Positions 35,926 to 44,599 of a stretch of 64,000 bases of DNA are shown piece after piece. The position numbers and the translations under genes are program-made. Source of the stretch: Fodinibius sp. Rm-B-1B1-1. GTDB taxonomy: Bacteria; Bacteroidota; Rhodothermia; Balneolales; Balneolaceae. Below the pieces are notes generated by a model. It did no database searches and was not told the origin of the DNA. It saw only the letters and a list, made by a program, of their open reading frames with translations. The DNA lies in NCBI RefSeq assembly GCF_038594945.1, contig NZ_JBCFYD010000001.1, positions 1,302,001 through 1,366,000 of the forward strand. The letters are read 5' to 3'. Every line of letters begins with the position of its first letter. Position 1 is the first letter of the stretch.

Positions 35926-36527
35926 TGTAACAGGATTTTTTTATTCGGGATTGTAAATGTAGGATGGATAGAATATCCGCTTAGTTTAAACGGTTAATAT
36001 AAGGATAATGTGTGGGGAGTTAATAGCGGAAATTCTATTAAAATACTGTTGCAGGTCTATTAACTTTCTGGTCACGAAATACGGATGATATCTGAATATT
36101 TAGGTGCTATAAATTAATTTTTATCAATCCTCCTGTCCTCCTTCTCCCCCGAATTACTCGGGACAGGCAAGGAGGAACTCTGTATGTCAAAAAAATAGCT
36201 TAATCATCCATTTGAGAGGCTTTTAAAAGTCCCTCTTGGAGAAGAGGGATTTAGGGAGATTGAATTAACGCTAATTCGTTAGCGTTTGAATTTTACTTTT
36301 TGGGCTCTGATCAGGGAGGGGATAGTAACTTATCATAGATGATACAATGTCCTTTTTTTTGGTCACCAAAAAATGGACGAAAAAAGTGCTGGGGAATCGT
36401 AGATGTTGTTCTTTATATAATCGTAGGAAAAGTTTTCGTCTGCAACGTCAATTGCTTTTATAGATGGTTTCCCGCGATTCGTCCCGGATCCCCAGCAAAA
36501 AATCCCAATTAAAATTGAGTTTATGAA
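35926..36527. other. 602-bp intergenic region: repeats and a hairpin
   Basis: It has no supported coding region. It holds a GC-poor 5' part, a REP-like stretch with 'CCCTCTTGGAGAAGAGGG' at about 36222-36240, a perfect hairpin AACGCTAA-TTCG-TTAGCGTT at 36267-36286 (likely a terminator or attenuator), and copy 2 of the inverted-end element at 36381-36497. Confidence 0.6.
36381..36497. repeat. inverted-end intergenic element, copy 2
   Basis: GCTGGGGA at 36388-36395 and TCCCCAGC at 36489-36496 are exact 8-nt inverted arms. The inner pair GAATCG (36394-36399) and CGATTC (36475-36480) also match. Just before the left arm is the palindrome TTTTTTGGT-C-ACCAAAAAA. It closely resembles copy 1 around GTGCTGGGGAATCGTAGATG. 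Confidence 0.6.
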
Positions 36528-36998
36528 TCAACTCCTTACTCGCTCCGTCAATCCCTTTAAAAAGTAGCGCAGAATCTGGTCGCCGCATTCGCGGTAATTT
36601 TCGTGTCCCTCGCGGCGGAACAGCGCACTCATCTCATGTTTGGAGATCGAAAATCCGCCTCGTTCCAGGGTATCATGCATATCTTTCTCGCGTAATTTAA
36701 AGGCGACCCGCAGTTTCTTGAGTACTATATTATTCGTAACCGGCGTTTTAATGGGGCGCGGCGGATGCTCTTTACTCCTGCCACGTTTGTAATAGATGAG
36801 CCCATCTAAAAAGTGGGCCATAAGTACATGACTGGTGTCTTCCCCCTTTTCCCCTTCGGGCAGATGTTGGAATTTGAAAATCGAAGCTACTTCTCCACGT
36901 TTGGGATTGTATCCGCGAAGTTTCAGGATATGTGCTATCTCACTATCGTTAATATCCAGCATGTGGCGGATACTTTGGATGACATCATCGTTACGCAT
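36528..36998 (-). CDS. DUF1456 (YehS-like) protein
   Basis: A 156-residue protein made of two similar ~65-residue repeats ('VIQSIRHMLDINDSEIAHILKLRGYNP' and 'VLKKLRVAFKLREKDMHDTLERGGFSI'), the pattern of DUF1456/YehS proteins. Function is not known; the family is widespread. It is divergent from the 67-aa DUF3185-like gene. Confidence 0.85.
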   Translation of the reverse strand: MRNDDVIQSIRHMLDINDSEIAHILKLRGYNPKRGEVASIFKFQHLPEGEKGEDTSHVLMAHFLDGLIYYKRGRSKEHPPRPIKTPVTNNIVLKKLRVAFKLREKDMHDTLERGGFSISKHEMSALFRREGHENYRECGDQILRYFLKGLTERVRS

Positions 36999-37175
36999 AA
37001 GGTGGTAGGGAATCAGATGGAAATTAAATATGAAAACGCTGTCGAAAGGTACGGTTTTAAGCAGGACTTTCTAATTGATGTGGGATAGAAATAAGAATAA
37101 TTGGCTATATGTAATTTTTAATTTATCGGGAATTTTGGTAGCGTTCAGTATGCCATTAACAAAATACCAGACATC

Positions 37176-37379
37176 ATGAAGAAAGTTATATATGCAGTGC
37201 TACTTGTAGGTGGAATTTTATTGATTTATTTCGGATACGACGAATACCAATCACTGGGCTCAGAAATTGACCAGGCGATGGGCGGATCGGGTTCCAGTCA
37301 GGCCATTTGGATGCTCATAGGGGGTGCGGCAGCGACCATTGGGGGATTGGTGGGGCTGTTCCGGGGGAAGGTAGAATAA
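37176..37379 (+). CDS. DUF3185-like small membrane protein
   Basis: A 67-residue protein with two predicted transmembrane helices ('VIYAVLLVGGILLIYFGY' and 'AIWMLIGGAAATIGGLVGLF'), the arrangement of DUF3185. Function unknown. Confidence 0.75.
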   Translation: MKKVIYAVLLVGGILLIYFGYDEYQSLGSEIDQAMGGSGSSQAIWMLIGGAAATIGGLVGLFRGKVE

Positions 37380-37607
37380 CCGAACGAAGCAGGTCAAGAA
37401 ATTACCTTTTATTACTATTGGGGCAACTTAGATTAACCAACAATAATGGTTGGATTTCCCTTTTTTGCCCCCATCAATGCTATGTTATCTCCTGCGCTAA
37501 AGCTTCGGAGATCAAGATAAATTCGTGGTACAATCTTGTTTTTTGGGATGAAAGAGGGGTATGCGTTGATCGTGCTATTCATTTTTTGTTATCAAAAAAC
37601 GAATCAA

Positions 37608-37728
37608 AAAAGTACCGGGGGAATCGTAGATATTGTAGTATTTAAATTGTACAAAAAGGGATAGCTCATTCAACATGAGTCATTGTGCGAAGCTGATTTT
37701 TCGGGCCGATTCGCCCCGGCCCCCCCTG
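37608..37728. repeat. inverted-end intergenic element, copy 3
   Basis: The left arm CCGGGG-GAATCG at about 37615-37625 pairs with CGATTC-G-CCCCGG on the right (about 37707-37719). The preceding palindrome TTTTTTG-TTAT-CAAAAAA at about 37583-37600 parallels the one before copy 2. Confidence 0.6.
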
Positions 37729-37860
37729 AAGAATAAACCGTAAAACCTTATCGCATATAGATACTTTTTCTTCGTTATTTTGATCTTCCCTTCGGGATAG
37801 CGGGAGATACTCGGTGTTGACCCCATCCCCGATGGGTCGGGGCAGGTTTTATTCTTCCCC

Positions 37861-38085
37861 TAAAAGTTGACCCTCTTTTGTTTTCTCCCTACGAAGCAGG
37901 GAGAAAAACTCGTTGATCAGGAATTTGAATCCTCTCCCTAACCATTAGGGAGAGGACAGGAGAGGGTCAGAATAGAGGGTATATAAAAATGGAAATTGTA
38001 ATAAAAGAATCTGCCTCTCTAAAACGTTAGGGAGGGAATAAGGTCCCGCCGCTTCATAGCTTTAGCGACGTAGCGGTGGGGCAGA
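37861..38085. repeat. GGGAGAG-family intergenic repeat, copy A (long)
   Basis: TGACCCTCT at 37868 and AGAGGGTCA ending at 37969 are inverted ends. Between them are two hairpins: TTCTCCCT-N7-AGGGAGAA and CTCTCCCTAA-CCA-TTAGGGAGAG. The ~120 bp after it (through the GACGTAGCGGTGGG block) is also shared with copy E at 49038-49286. Confidence 0.7.
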
Positions 38086-38198
38086 AAATAATGAGACCGA
38101 GTATAGGTAAGAGGATGATACCAACCTCAAAAAGTGGTAAAAGTAAGGTATGGGGTCTGGTTTGACCTTAACCCTGGTGCTCGTAATCCGGGCGGACC

Positions 38199-39335
38199 TT
38201 AAAATGTAAGGATCTGCTCCAGCTCACGATTGCGATAATAGTGACGTCCCTTGATCTCCCGTTTTTCCAGCACGCCCATCTCATCCAAGGTGTTTAGATA
38301 GCTGCGGGCCGTATTTTCTGCATACAGCCCGGCATCGGTGAGGTGACTTACCTTCGTAAATGGCTGGGTGAAGATGGCGTCAATAAGCTGGGCCGGACGC
38401 TGAAAATTCTGCTCCTGTTCCACGGCCTCTAAAATAGCTTCTTTGGCCTCCAGGATATCATTGACCTTGCGGTAGGTCAGCCGTGCCGTAGATTCCACCG
38501 CCTGAAGCATATACAATATCCAGGCCTCCCAATCCCCGCGCTGTGATACCCCTGCCAGCGTATCGTAATACTCCTGCTTGTGATCGATGACATAACGACT
38601 AAGGTAAAGAATGGGCAGCTCCAAAAGTCCCGCCTTTGTGAGGTAATGAATATTCAGGATGCGTCCCACACGACCGTTGCCATCGCGAAAGGGGTGGATG
38701 GCCTCAAACTGAAAGTGGGCAATAGCCATCTTTAACAGCGGTTCGTTGGGCGGGATGGAATCATTATTCAAAAACTGCGTCAGGTTCTCCAGCTTCTCTC
38801 GCAGTATCTCCTTACCCTTGGGCGGCGTGTATACTCGTTCGCCGGCATTGGGGCCGCTGCCCGCCTGACGAATATAGGTTGAGGCAAAAGGCGGACGAAT
38901 GCCATCGCTGGCTTCTTTGATCTCCTGGTACAGGTTCACAAAATAATCCAGGTCGAAGGAACCGTGCTCTTTTAGATACTGGTGCCCCTCCCAGATGGCC
39001 TCCCGATAACGAAGCACTTCTTTGGTGGGGGATGATACATTATCATCGAACCGGCTGTCGCTGAATGCCTGGTAGAGATCATCGGTAGTGGTAAACACGT
39101 TTTCGATGGCGCTCGAATCCTTGGCCTCCTGCAAAGTAATACTGTTGATCAAGAGCGCTTGATTGGGGATGGCCACGCTGCGCCCCGCCAGAAGTCCCAT
39201 CGCCTCCTTCGCTCGGCCCAGCTGCTCATAGATTTCAATGTTTTTATACAGTTCTTCATCAATGGGCAGCGGCGGCAGGTCGTTCCAGGGGGTATTGCGG
39301 TCGGGATTCGTGCGATAAAGGGGTTGTTGAGGCAT
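38199..39335 (-). CDS. Fic-domain protein, short form
   Basis: A 378-residue Fic/DOC protein. The core is 'HPFRDGNGRVGRILNIHYL', and 'SSAIEN' upstream fits the (S/T)xxxE(G/N) inhibitory helix. The N-terminus ('DELYKNIEIYEQLGRAKEAMGLLAG') is typical of Fic proteins with an extra N-terminal domain. The C-terminus 'VSHLTDAGLYAENTARSYLNTLDEMGVLEKREIKGRHYY' is a winged-helix module. It probably modifies a protein by AMP transfer. Upstream (39336-39899) is a 563-bp gap with a tandem array. Confidence 0.9.
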   Translation of the reverse strand: MPQQPLYRTNPDRNTPWNDLPPLPIDEELYKNIEIYEQLGRAKEAMGLLAGRSVAIPNQALLINSITLQEAKDSSAIENVFTTTDDLYQAFSDSRFDDNVSSPTKEVLRYREAIWEGHQYLKEHGSFDLDYFVNLYQEIKEASDGIRPPFASTYIRQAGSGPNAGERVYTPPKGKEILREKLENLTQFLNNDSIPPNEPLLKMAIAHFQFEAIHPFRDGNGRVGRILNIHYLTKAGLLELPILYLSRYVIDHKQEYYDTLAGVSQRGDWEAWILYMLQAVESTARLTYRKVNDILEAKEAILEAVEQEQNFQRPAQLIDAIFTQPFTKVSHLTDAGLYAENTARSYLNTLDEMGVLEKREIKGRHYYRNRELEQILTF

Positions 39336-39899
39336 TAAAATAGTTGTTATTTGAGGTATGGGTCGGTTTCTGCCCTCAACATAAGGGTTTTATGGGCCAC
39401 ATACATTAAAAATTATATTTTTTGATGTATGGGTTGTATTGACACCTTAATGGTGCGTTGAGATGGGTTGGTGAACCTTAATGTGAAACCAAATACCAGT
39501 TCCCCAATTCCCTCCACGGGAGGGCGTCGCCGCCCCATTATTACCAGAGATGAAAAACTCTCCTTATAAGGGCAGTGATATTCCCCTTACTATGACAGTG
39601 ACACTATCATTATAAGGCCAATGACACTCCCCTTACTATGACGGTGATACTCCTCTTAATATGATAATGACATTGCTATTATAATGCCGGCAAAAAACAG
39701 GCTTCGGCATAGGTTTTAAAGGAAATACTTAACCTTTGCCATCCGGTGATGCTGACCTGCCTGTTTTTGATCTACCAGATGGTGAGGATTATTTTTGGGT
39801 TGGCACAGAGTCCAAGGGGTACGGCATTTAAAAACCATCAAGCTATACAATTCTTAGATGCAGATAAAACCATGGGGACACCACTTTACAACTCATTAT
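39336..39899. other. 563-bp intergenic region with a 23-bp tandem array
   Basis: No supported gene. The left part (39336-39560) includes an AT-rich upstream segment for the Fic gene. The right part contains the tandem array described separately. A short plus-strand ORF at about 39746 has no support. Confidence 0.55.
39566..39690. repeat. degenerate 23-bp tandem array, about five units
   Basis: Units start at 39566, 39589, 39612, 39635 and 39658, with a partial unit after. They share the pattern A.TA.G.C.(A/G)TGA(C/T)A(C/T)T....TT, for example ATAAGGCCAATGACACT and ACTATGACGGTGATACT. Alternate units are closer to each other, giving a 46-bp super-period. Confidence 0.6.
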
Positions 39900-40418
39900 T
39901 TAGTAATTGTCTTTTCCAACCTCCGGCTGGTCAAAGACTCGCTTGCCGAGCTCGCGTTCTTTTTTGGTGAGATAAGAACCCTGTCCTTTTTGGCGGTAAA
40001 ATCGGCAGGCACGTCCGGTGATATAAAAGAGAAGAAAAACAAGCAGGGTAGCCATGATAGTTGCCAAAGGCTGACGGGTGATATTTTGATATACGGCCTC
40101 ACCATAGGCCACTCCTTCGTTCAGTAATTCCATCACTCGGGTTATCGCATCTCCGCCGTAACGTTCGTTAAAGGTCGCAGCGGTAAGCGTGTTATAATCC
40201 TGAATGACGGTGCTGATATAGGTAAGCCGGTCGGGCCATCCTGCAATTTGATGCAGGACGTTCCCCATTGAGCCAAAGCCTGTAGCGAGCTTGCTGAAGA
40301 AAGATCCTCCGGCTCCCAGGACAATCAGGGCGATCACACCGGCAGCCAGTTTAAACAGGTATTCCAGCAGGAATAAAATGGGTTTGACAAAAAGGGTTCG
40401 TAAGCGAGATACATTCAT
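39900..40418 (-). CDS. membrane protein of unknown function
   Basis: A 172-residue protein with about three hydrophobic segments ('ILFLLEYLFKLAAGVIALIVLGAGGSFF' and 'LATIMATLLVFLLFYITGRACRF') and a basic C-terminal tail. It lies directly left of a ~110-bp repeat that borders the ABC three-component cassette. Family not recognised. Confidence 0.55.
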   Translation of the reverse strand: MNVSRLRTLFVKPILFLLEYLFKLAAGVIALIVLGAGGSFFSKLATGFGSMGNVLHQIAGWPDRLTYISTVIQDYNTLTAATFNERYGGDAITRVMELLNEGVAYGEAVYQNITRQPLATIMATLLVFLLFYITGRACRFYRQKGQGSYLTKKERELGKRVFDQPEVGKDNY

Positions 40419-40614
40419 AGGGCCTGACTGCTAAGATTCCAACGAGCGTATTTTATTCCGGAGAATTATCGGGATCCGGTATGATGGCATATTGTCCATC
40501 CAATATAGCAAAAATGTGCATTGGTGCCATTTTGGAGAGGTGTAATGAGCGGATGCTATGGTGAGTATTTGGTGCGGTGAATCGGGATGACAAGTTGTAG
40601 TTTTTTATTGCCTT

Positions 40615-40724
40615 GGAATGGATTACAATACAGTTTTTACCGTCGGTAATCGTTTAAACTTTTAACTCTTTTACTAAATATAGAACGATTAAGGGCTTGT
40701 TTATAGTCCCATAATTCACTGTTT
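40615..40724. repeat. left ~110-bp direct repeat flanking the ABC cassette
   Basis: An imperfect copy of 44449-44557, roughly 80% alike by eye: both read GGATT(A/G)CAATACAGTTT, then CGTTTAAAC or TGTTTAAAC, then AGGGCTTGTTTATAG and ATAATTCAC(T/C)GTTT. It ends 12 bp past the ATPase gene stop. The 196 bp to its left are upstream of the membrane-protein gene. Confidence 0.75.
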
Positions 40725-40735
40725 CTTGTAACTTA

Positions 40736-42787
40736 TTATTTCTCAAAATTTGGTTGGAAAATAAATTGAGAGTCAAAGTTAATTATTGTAGAATCTAAGC
40801 CTTTTGTCATTTCAAATACAGGCTCTTTGTCCTCACTTGTTGTAATAATTGTTTGGTTTTTATCCTCTTCTAAATTTGAACAAAACTTAAAAAATTGATA
40901 ATAGTCTTCATGGTCAACTTCCTGTTGTCGGGGTTCATCAAAAAATGAAATTCCTAAGTGTTTTTGAGCAAACTCATTCGAGATACTTTGGATTGCAAGC
41001 ATATAAGACCAGATTAACCTAATTCCATCACTGGCTGAGGTATCAAATGCTAATTCAATACCTTCTGCTGTTGGGCGGTAGTTTTCTAAAGAGATGCTTA
41101 CTTCGTCTAGATTAGTACTTTTAAAACCAAACCTTTTTAATAGAGACTTAGTAGTATTTTTCAAAGAGGTCAACTTTTTATGATCAGTTTGAGACAAAAG
41201 GTCAGAAGGGAGTTCAGCCTCTCTAGATAATATCTTTGACCATTGAGCAGTAAGTTTTTCAAGATCTTTAAATTTTTCTAAAAAGTTTGATCTAGTTTTT
41301 TCATACAGGCTTAAATCATTTTTTAGTTCAATTAGTTTTCGAAGTTCAGCTTCACTAGGAATTCTACCATCCTGTAATATTTCACTTTTTAAATTCCTAA
41401 TTTCAGTTCGCAAACCATTTATTTTGTCTTTTTTGTTTTTAACAGAGACTTCTTTGGCTTGAAGTGCATTTTCAGATTGGGAAATCAGTACCTTTATAGC
41501 TGATCTTTGTTGTTTTAAATATTCGATGTTGTCCTTGATCGACATAGGACTTCTTGTCTCAGTAGCTTGTGGATCTAACAAGCTGGAAGAAATTTTTTGA
41601 AGGCAGGTCGGGCAAGTCTCTTTCGCTACTGTACTATTTAAATCAGATGCATATTTTTGGATCTTGTGGGCATCTTGATTGTTTTTAATTTCTTCTTCAA
41701 TTGTACTCAAACGCTTATGTAGTTTTTCTTTCTCCTTTTTCTCTGAAATATATTCTTCTCGATTTTTCTGATATGAAATTTCAAGAAGGAAAAGTTTGTC
41801 CTCAAGTTCATCAATCTTTTTGGAGAGTTTTTCTTTTTCCTGATCGGCATCTTCAATCTTTGGCTCTAACTCTTCTTTTTTCTGTTCAATTATTTCTCTA
41901 GTATTAATGATGTGTTGATTTAAATTAATCCAATCATCACCTTGTTCAATTAGCAAAATAGGCGATTCTTCAATATTAACCGTTGGTTTGGTAGGGATTT
42001 TCTTTACCATACAATCAATATATGAGGCAATGGATTTTAACTCGTCAATTGTACTCTTCCATTTATTTGAGATGCGATTTTTCTCGTAGGTTATTTCCTG
42101 TTTTAGCTTATAGTTTTTTGAGGCATCTAAACCGAGTAAATATTCAGTAGCTTGTTTCTTAGGATCGCGTATTCCAAAAATTGTGGGGGTAGTAGCTTGG
42201 ATAGCAGCCCAACCTCTTTTTTGTTCTACGAAGTGCAAGGGCATCAAGCACTCCATATAAAGTTTTGTGCTCCTATCATCGTATCGGGGAACTTTGGGTA
42301 GCTCCCAGTCGAAAAAGTTTTCTAGAAATTTGTGAAACCCTTTAGGATTAGTAGCAGCTCCAGGATCATGTAAATAGAATTCTACTCTTTCTAAATGATT
42401 TTGATTATTCGATAATCTGAAACCTTTGTCAACTAGTACTAGACGATTATCATTTTCACTTTTTATAAATCTTTTTATTGTGATTTTTTCTCCTTGATGG
42501 TTGCTGATTTCTAATTCAACAAAAGATTCTAAAACATTTCTGCGGGTATTGTCATCTATTTTAATAGCTTCTTTTAAGGCAGGAACTAAGTTTAAACTCC
42601 CTTTTTTACCTTGGATAATAATTTCAAAACCAAGTGCATACAATATGCAATTTAGGCATGAGCTTTTTCCAGAGGTATTTTCAGCTCTAATAATGTTTAA
42701 ACCTGAACCGAACTCAATATCAGTGCCAAACTTCTCCTCATTAGTGTGAATAGTAACTTTTAATCTGTGTAGATTAAGACGTTGCAT
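40736..42787 (-). CDS. SMC-like ATPase of an ABC three-component system
   Basis: A 683-residue SMC/Rad50-type ATPase. The N-terminus 'GSGLNIIRAENTSGKSSCLNCILYALGF' carries Walker A. A long coiled coil carries a zinc-hook-like 'CPTCLQ', and the C-terminus has 'SDGIRLIWSYMLAIQS' and a Walker B-like 'LGISFFDEPRQQ'. This is the ATPase of an ABC three-component (ABC-3C) conflict system as described for bacterial defence ABC ATPases. It is the third gene, 5 bp after the middle component. Confidence 0.75.
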   Translation of the reverse strand: MQRLNLHRLKVTIHTNEEKFGTDIEFGSGLNIIRAENTSGKSSCLNCILYALGFEIIIQGKKGSLNLVPALKEAIKIDDNTRRNVLESFVELEISNHQGEKITIKRFIKSENDNRLVLVDKGFRLSNNQNHLERVEFYLHDPGAATNPKGFHKFLENFFDWELPKVPRYDDRSTKLYMECLMPLHFVEQKRGWAAIQATTPTIFGIRDPKKQATEYLLGLDASKNYKLKQEITYEKNRISNKWKSTIDELKSIASYIDCMVKKIPTKPTVNIEESPILLIEQGDDWINLNQHIINTREIIEQKKEELEPKIEDADQEKEKLSKKIDELEDKLFLLEISYQKNREEYISEKKEKEKLHKRLSTIEEEIKNNQDAHKIQKYASDLNSTVAKETCPTCLQKISSSLLDPQATETRSPMSIKDNIEYLKQQRSAIKVLISQSENALQAKEVSVKNKKDKINGLRTEIRNLKSEILQDGRIPSEAELRKLIELKNDLSLYEKTRSNFLEKFKDLEKLTAQWSKILSREAELPSDLLSQTDHKKLTSLKNTTKSLLKRFGFKSTNLDEVSISLENYRPTAEGIELAFDTSASDGIRLIWSYMLAIQSISNEFAQKHLGISFFDEPRQQEVDHEDYYQFFKFCSNLEEDKNQTIITTSEDKEPVFEMTKGLDSTIINFDSQFIFQPNFEK

Positions 42788-42792
42788 ATTTT

Positions 42793-43275
42793 CTATCCCG
42801 TTATTTTTTCAAAAATTACTTTGAGTTGTTTTTCTGAGACTCTTCGACCAATATTTTCAAGTCTTTCTAATTCTGTATTAAGAATATTTTCACTATCAAT
42901 AATTTTATCAGCGAGTTCGATTCCATTTTCCGTAAGTTCTATTTTGCCATTGTTATCTATTGATAAAAATTTTTCAGATATCGCAAATTCTATTGTTCTG
43001 TTAATAGCTGGATCGAGGTGAATTGAATCCTCAGAAACAACGGTGCTAGAACTTACTATTTTGTGAAACTTTGCCAGATTTTCAGTTGAGGCAAATGCCC
43101 AATTAAAGAATTGTAGTTTAAGCACAGATGCTTTTTTTGCATAAGAGCATTTTTTAAGTACCAATAAAATAAATCCTAATTTTTTGAAGTATCTTAAACT
43201 AGAAGGAATTGAGATATTACTTCGATTTAGCTTAATATCTCCAATTGTATCAATTGGTATTAAATCTTCAATCAT
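42793..43275 (-). CDS. ABC three-component middle component (winged helix)
   Basis: A 160-residue protein. The C-terminal half 'INRTIEFAISEKFLSIDNNGKIELTENGIELADKI' is a winged helix, typical of the small middle component that couples effector and ATPase in ABC-3C systems. It follows the effector gene by 12 bp and precedes the ATPase gene by 5 bp. Confidence 0.7.
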   Translation of the reverse strand: MIEDLIPIDTIGDIKLNRSNISIPSSLRYFKKLGFILLVLKKCSYAKKASVLKLQFFNWAFASTENLAKFHKIVSSSTVVSEDSIHLDPAINRTIEFAISEKFLSIDNNGKIELTENGIELADKIIDSENILNTELERLENIGRRVSEKQLKVIFEKITG

Positions 43276-43287
43276 AAGTTCTTTAAT

Positions 43288-44193
43288 TTAGAAGTTAAGA
43301 GGACATTGGCATAGCCAATAAGAAACTGTTCTCATTGATATGTGACGAGCTACGGCGTTAGATATTTGTCCTTCAAATTCTTGAACTAACTCCTTCCTAA
43401 AATCATTTGACGTTTCGATAATGAATTTTTTTGGAGAATCTTGTCCAAGGTTTGATTTCATTTGGACTTCTTGTTCCCAAGAATTTATCAGCTTTGTTAG
43501 TTCTTCGTGAAAGTCTGGTAGGTTTCTGTTTAAATCATCTAATAAAGCCTCGCCCTTAATCAAGGCTTCTATATTGTTATGTATATAATCTGTTTTCTTT
43601 TTTCTATCCTGAATAACCTTTGAAAGCTTATTCTCTAAATTAGAATAAAATTGGTTTCTAGACTTTTTCCATTGCTCAATTTCATCTTGATCAACATCAG
43701 GAATCTTCGGATCGAAAGTTAAGGAATTGACCTTATGAAGTTTTTGAATTTCAATTGTATAATTATTTTCAATTCTTAGTTCAATGTTGAAATTATCAAC
43801 TTCAACATGTTTACAATTGCATTCTCTTACAAGTTCTTCCTTGTTTCGACAGTGTTTAATTAGGTCTTTGCTTTCATACTTAGGAGTTACAAATCTCCAA
43901 GTATGTATTTTGGATGGCCTGATAAGATTTAAAATATCGTCTTCATTACGTATGAGCTTTTTAATGTCTTGAGTTATTTTATTTCTCTGTCTCTCATAAA
44001 GTTCATCTGATGTTGGGTGTCCATCTGGACAATAACATTGAAAAGCAACACCACTTCGAGTGAACCCTTCAATACCTAAATCACCATCATACTTGGCTGG
44101 TACCTCTGTATAATCTGAAAATTTTATTTTAAGAATTTTGTGAACTAATTCTTCCCATTGGTTTCCATCAACTTCGCCCGTAAGTATTTTCAT
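43288..44193 (-). CDS. ABC three-component effector, PD-(D/E)XK-like
   Basis: A 301-residue protein. The N-terminal ~55 residues ('WEELVHKILKI...YDGDLGIEGFTRSGVAFQCYC') fit a restriction-endonuclease-like PD-(D/E)XK fold: Glu in the first helix, GD then an IEG strand, and Q-x-Y where Q-x-K is usual. The middle and C-terminus are helical, ending in a domain seen in ABC-3C effectors. It is the first gene of the cassette and is probably the nuclease effector of the system; the Lys-to-Tyr change makes activity uncertain. Confidence 0.65.
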   Translation of the reverse strand: MKILTGEVDGNQWEELVHKILKIKFSDYTEVPAKYDGDLGIEGFTRSGVAFQCYCPDGHPTSDELYERQRNKITQDIKKLIRNEDDILNLIRPSKIHTWRFVTPKYESKDLIKHCRNKEELVRECNCKHVEVDNFNIELRIENNYTIEIQKLHKVNSLTFDPKIPDVDQDEIEQWKKSRNQFYSNLENKLSKVIQDRKKKTDYIHNNIEALIKGEALLDDLNRNLPDFHEELTKLINSWEQEVQMKSNLGQDSPKKFIIETSNDFRKELVQEFEGQISNAVARHISMRTVSYWLCQCPLNF

Positions 44194-44599
44194 AAATAGT
44201 AATTAGTTAAACTCTTCCGAAAAGCCTCAAGTTATATTTAACCCATTCGTATGTTCCTGTAGAATTGGTTCTTACTTGATATAAGTTCTCTGTCTTTGCT
44301 TAGTGGGTGTAAATAACAACGAATGGAAATGTAAAGTGTATAGATTAGGTTGGCAATTAATAATTGTTTGTGCCAATAAAAAAAATGTGAGGGTTAAGTT
44401 GCTGTTTCTTGACATCTTACGGCAATATCTTATCGCTAATTGTGCCCAGGACTGGATTGCAATACAGTTTCACCGTCAAATATTGTTTAAACCTTTACCC
44501 CTTTTACCAAAAATAGCATGATTCAGGGCTTGTTTATAGCATTATAATTCACCGTTTTTATTAGTTTGGTTTTAGGAGGCTACCCTCCATGTTTTCTAA
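44194..44599. other. 405-bp gap: right flank of the ABC cassette
   Basis: No supported gene. It holds the promoter region of the ABC cassette (44194-44448) and the right direct repeat (44449-44557), then 42 bp to the HNH stop. Short ORFs here are unsupported. Confidence 0.6.
44449..44557. repeat. right ~110-bp direct repeat flanking the ABC cassette
   Basis: Pairs with 40615-40724 in the same orientation. It lies 42 bp past the HNH gene stop, the same kind of position as the left copy has past the ATPase stop. Confidence 0.75.

Larger units (their letters stand above)
37380..38198. other. 818-bp intergenic region: repeats only
   Basis: No supported gene. It carries a ~60-bp segment related to one at about 50100-50170 (shared TTATCTTCTGCGCTAAAGCTT-like core), copy 3 of the inverted-end element, and a long copy of the GGGAGAG repeat family. 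Short ORFs here are read through these repeats and are not supported. Confidence 0.6.

Noticed and set aside
37307-37645. 112-codon plus-strand ORF after the DUF3185 gene
   Set aside because: It runs into the repeat-rich gap and overlaps the DUF3185 stop in another frame.
39566-39690. CRISPR-like array from the 23-bp units
   Set aside because: Units are contiguous with no spacers.
39746-39970. 74-codon plus-strand ORF after the tandem array
   Set aside because: Overlaps the minus-strand membrane-protein gene and has no domain or codon-use support.
40615-44557. An insertion sequence with the direct repeats as target-site duplication
   Set aside because: The repeats are ~110 bp and only about 80% alike; no transposase is present and typical target duplications are short.
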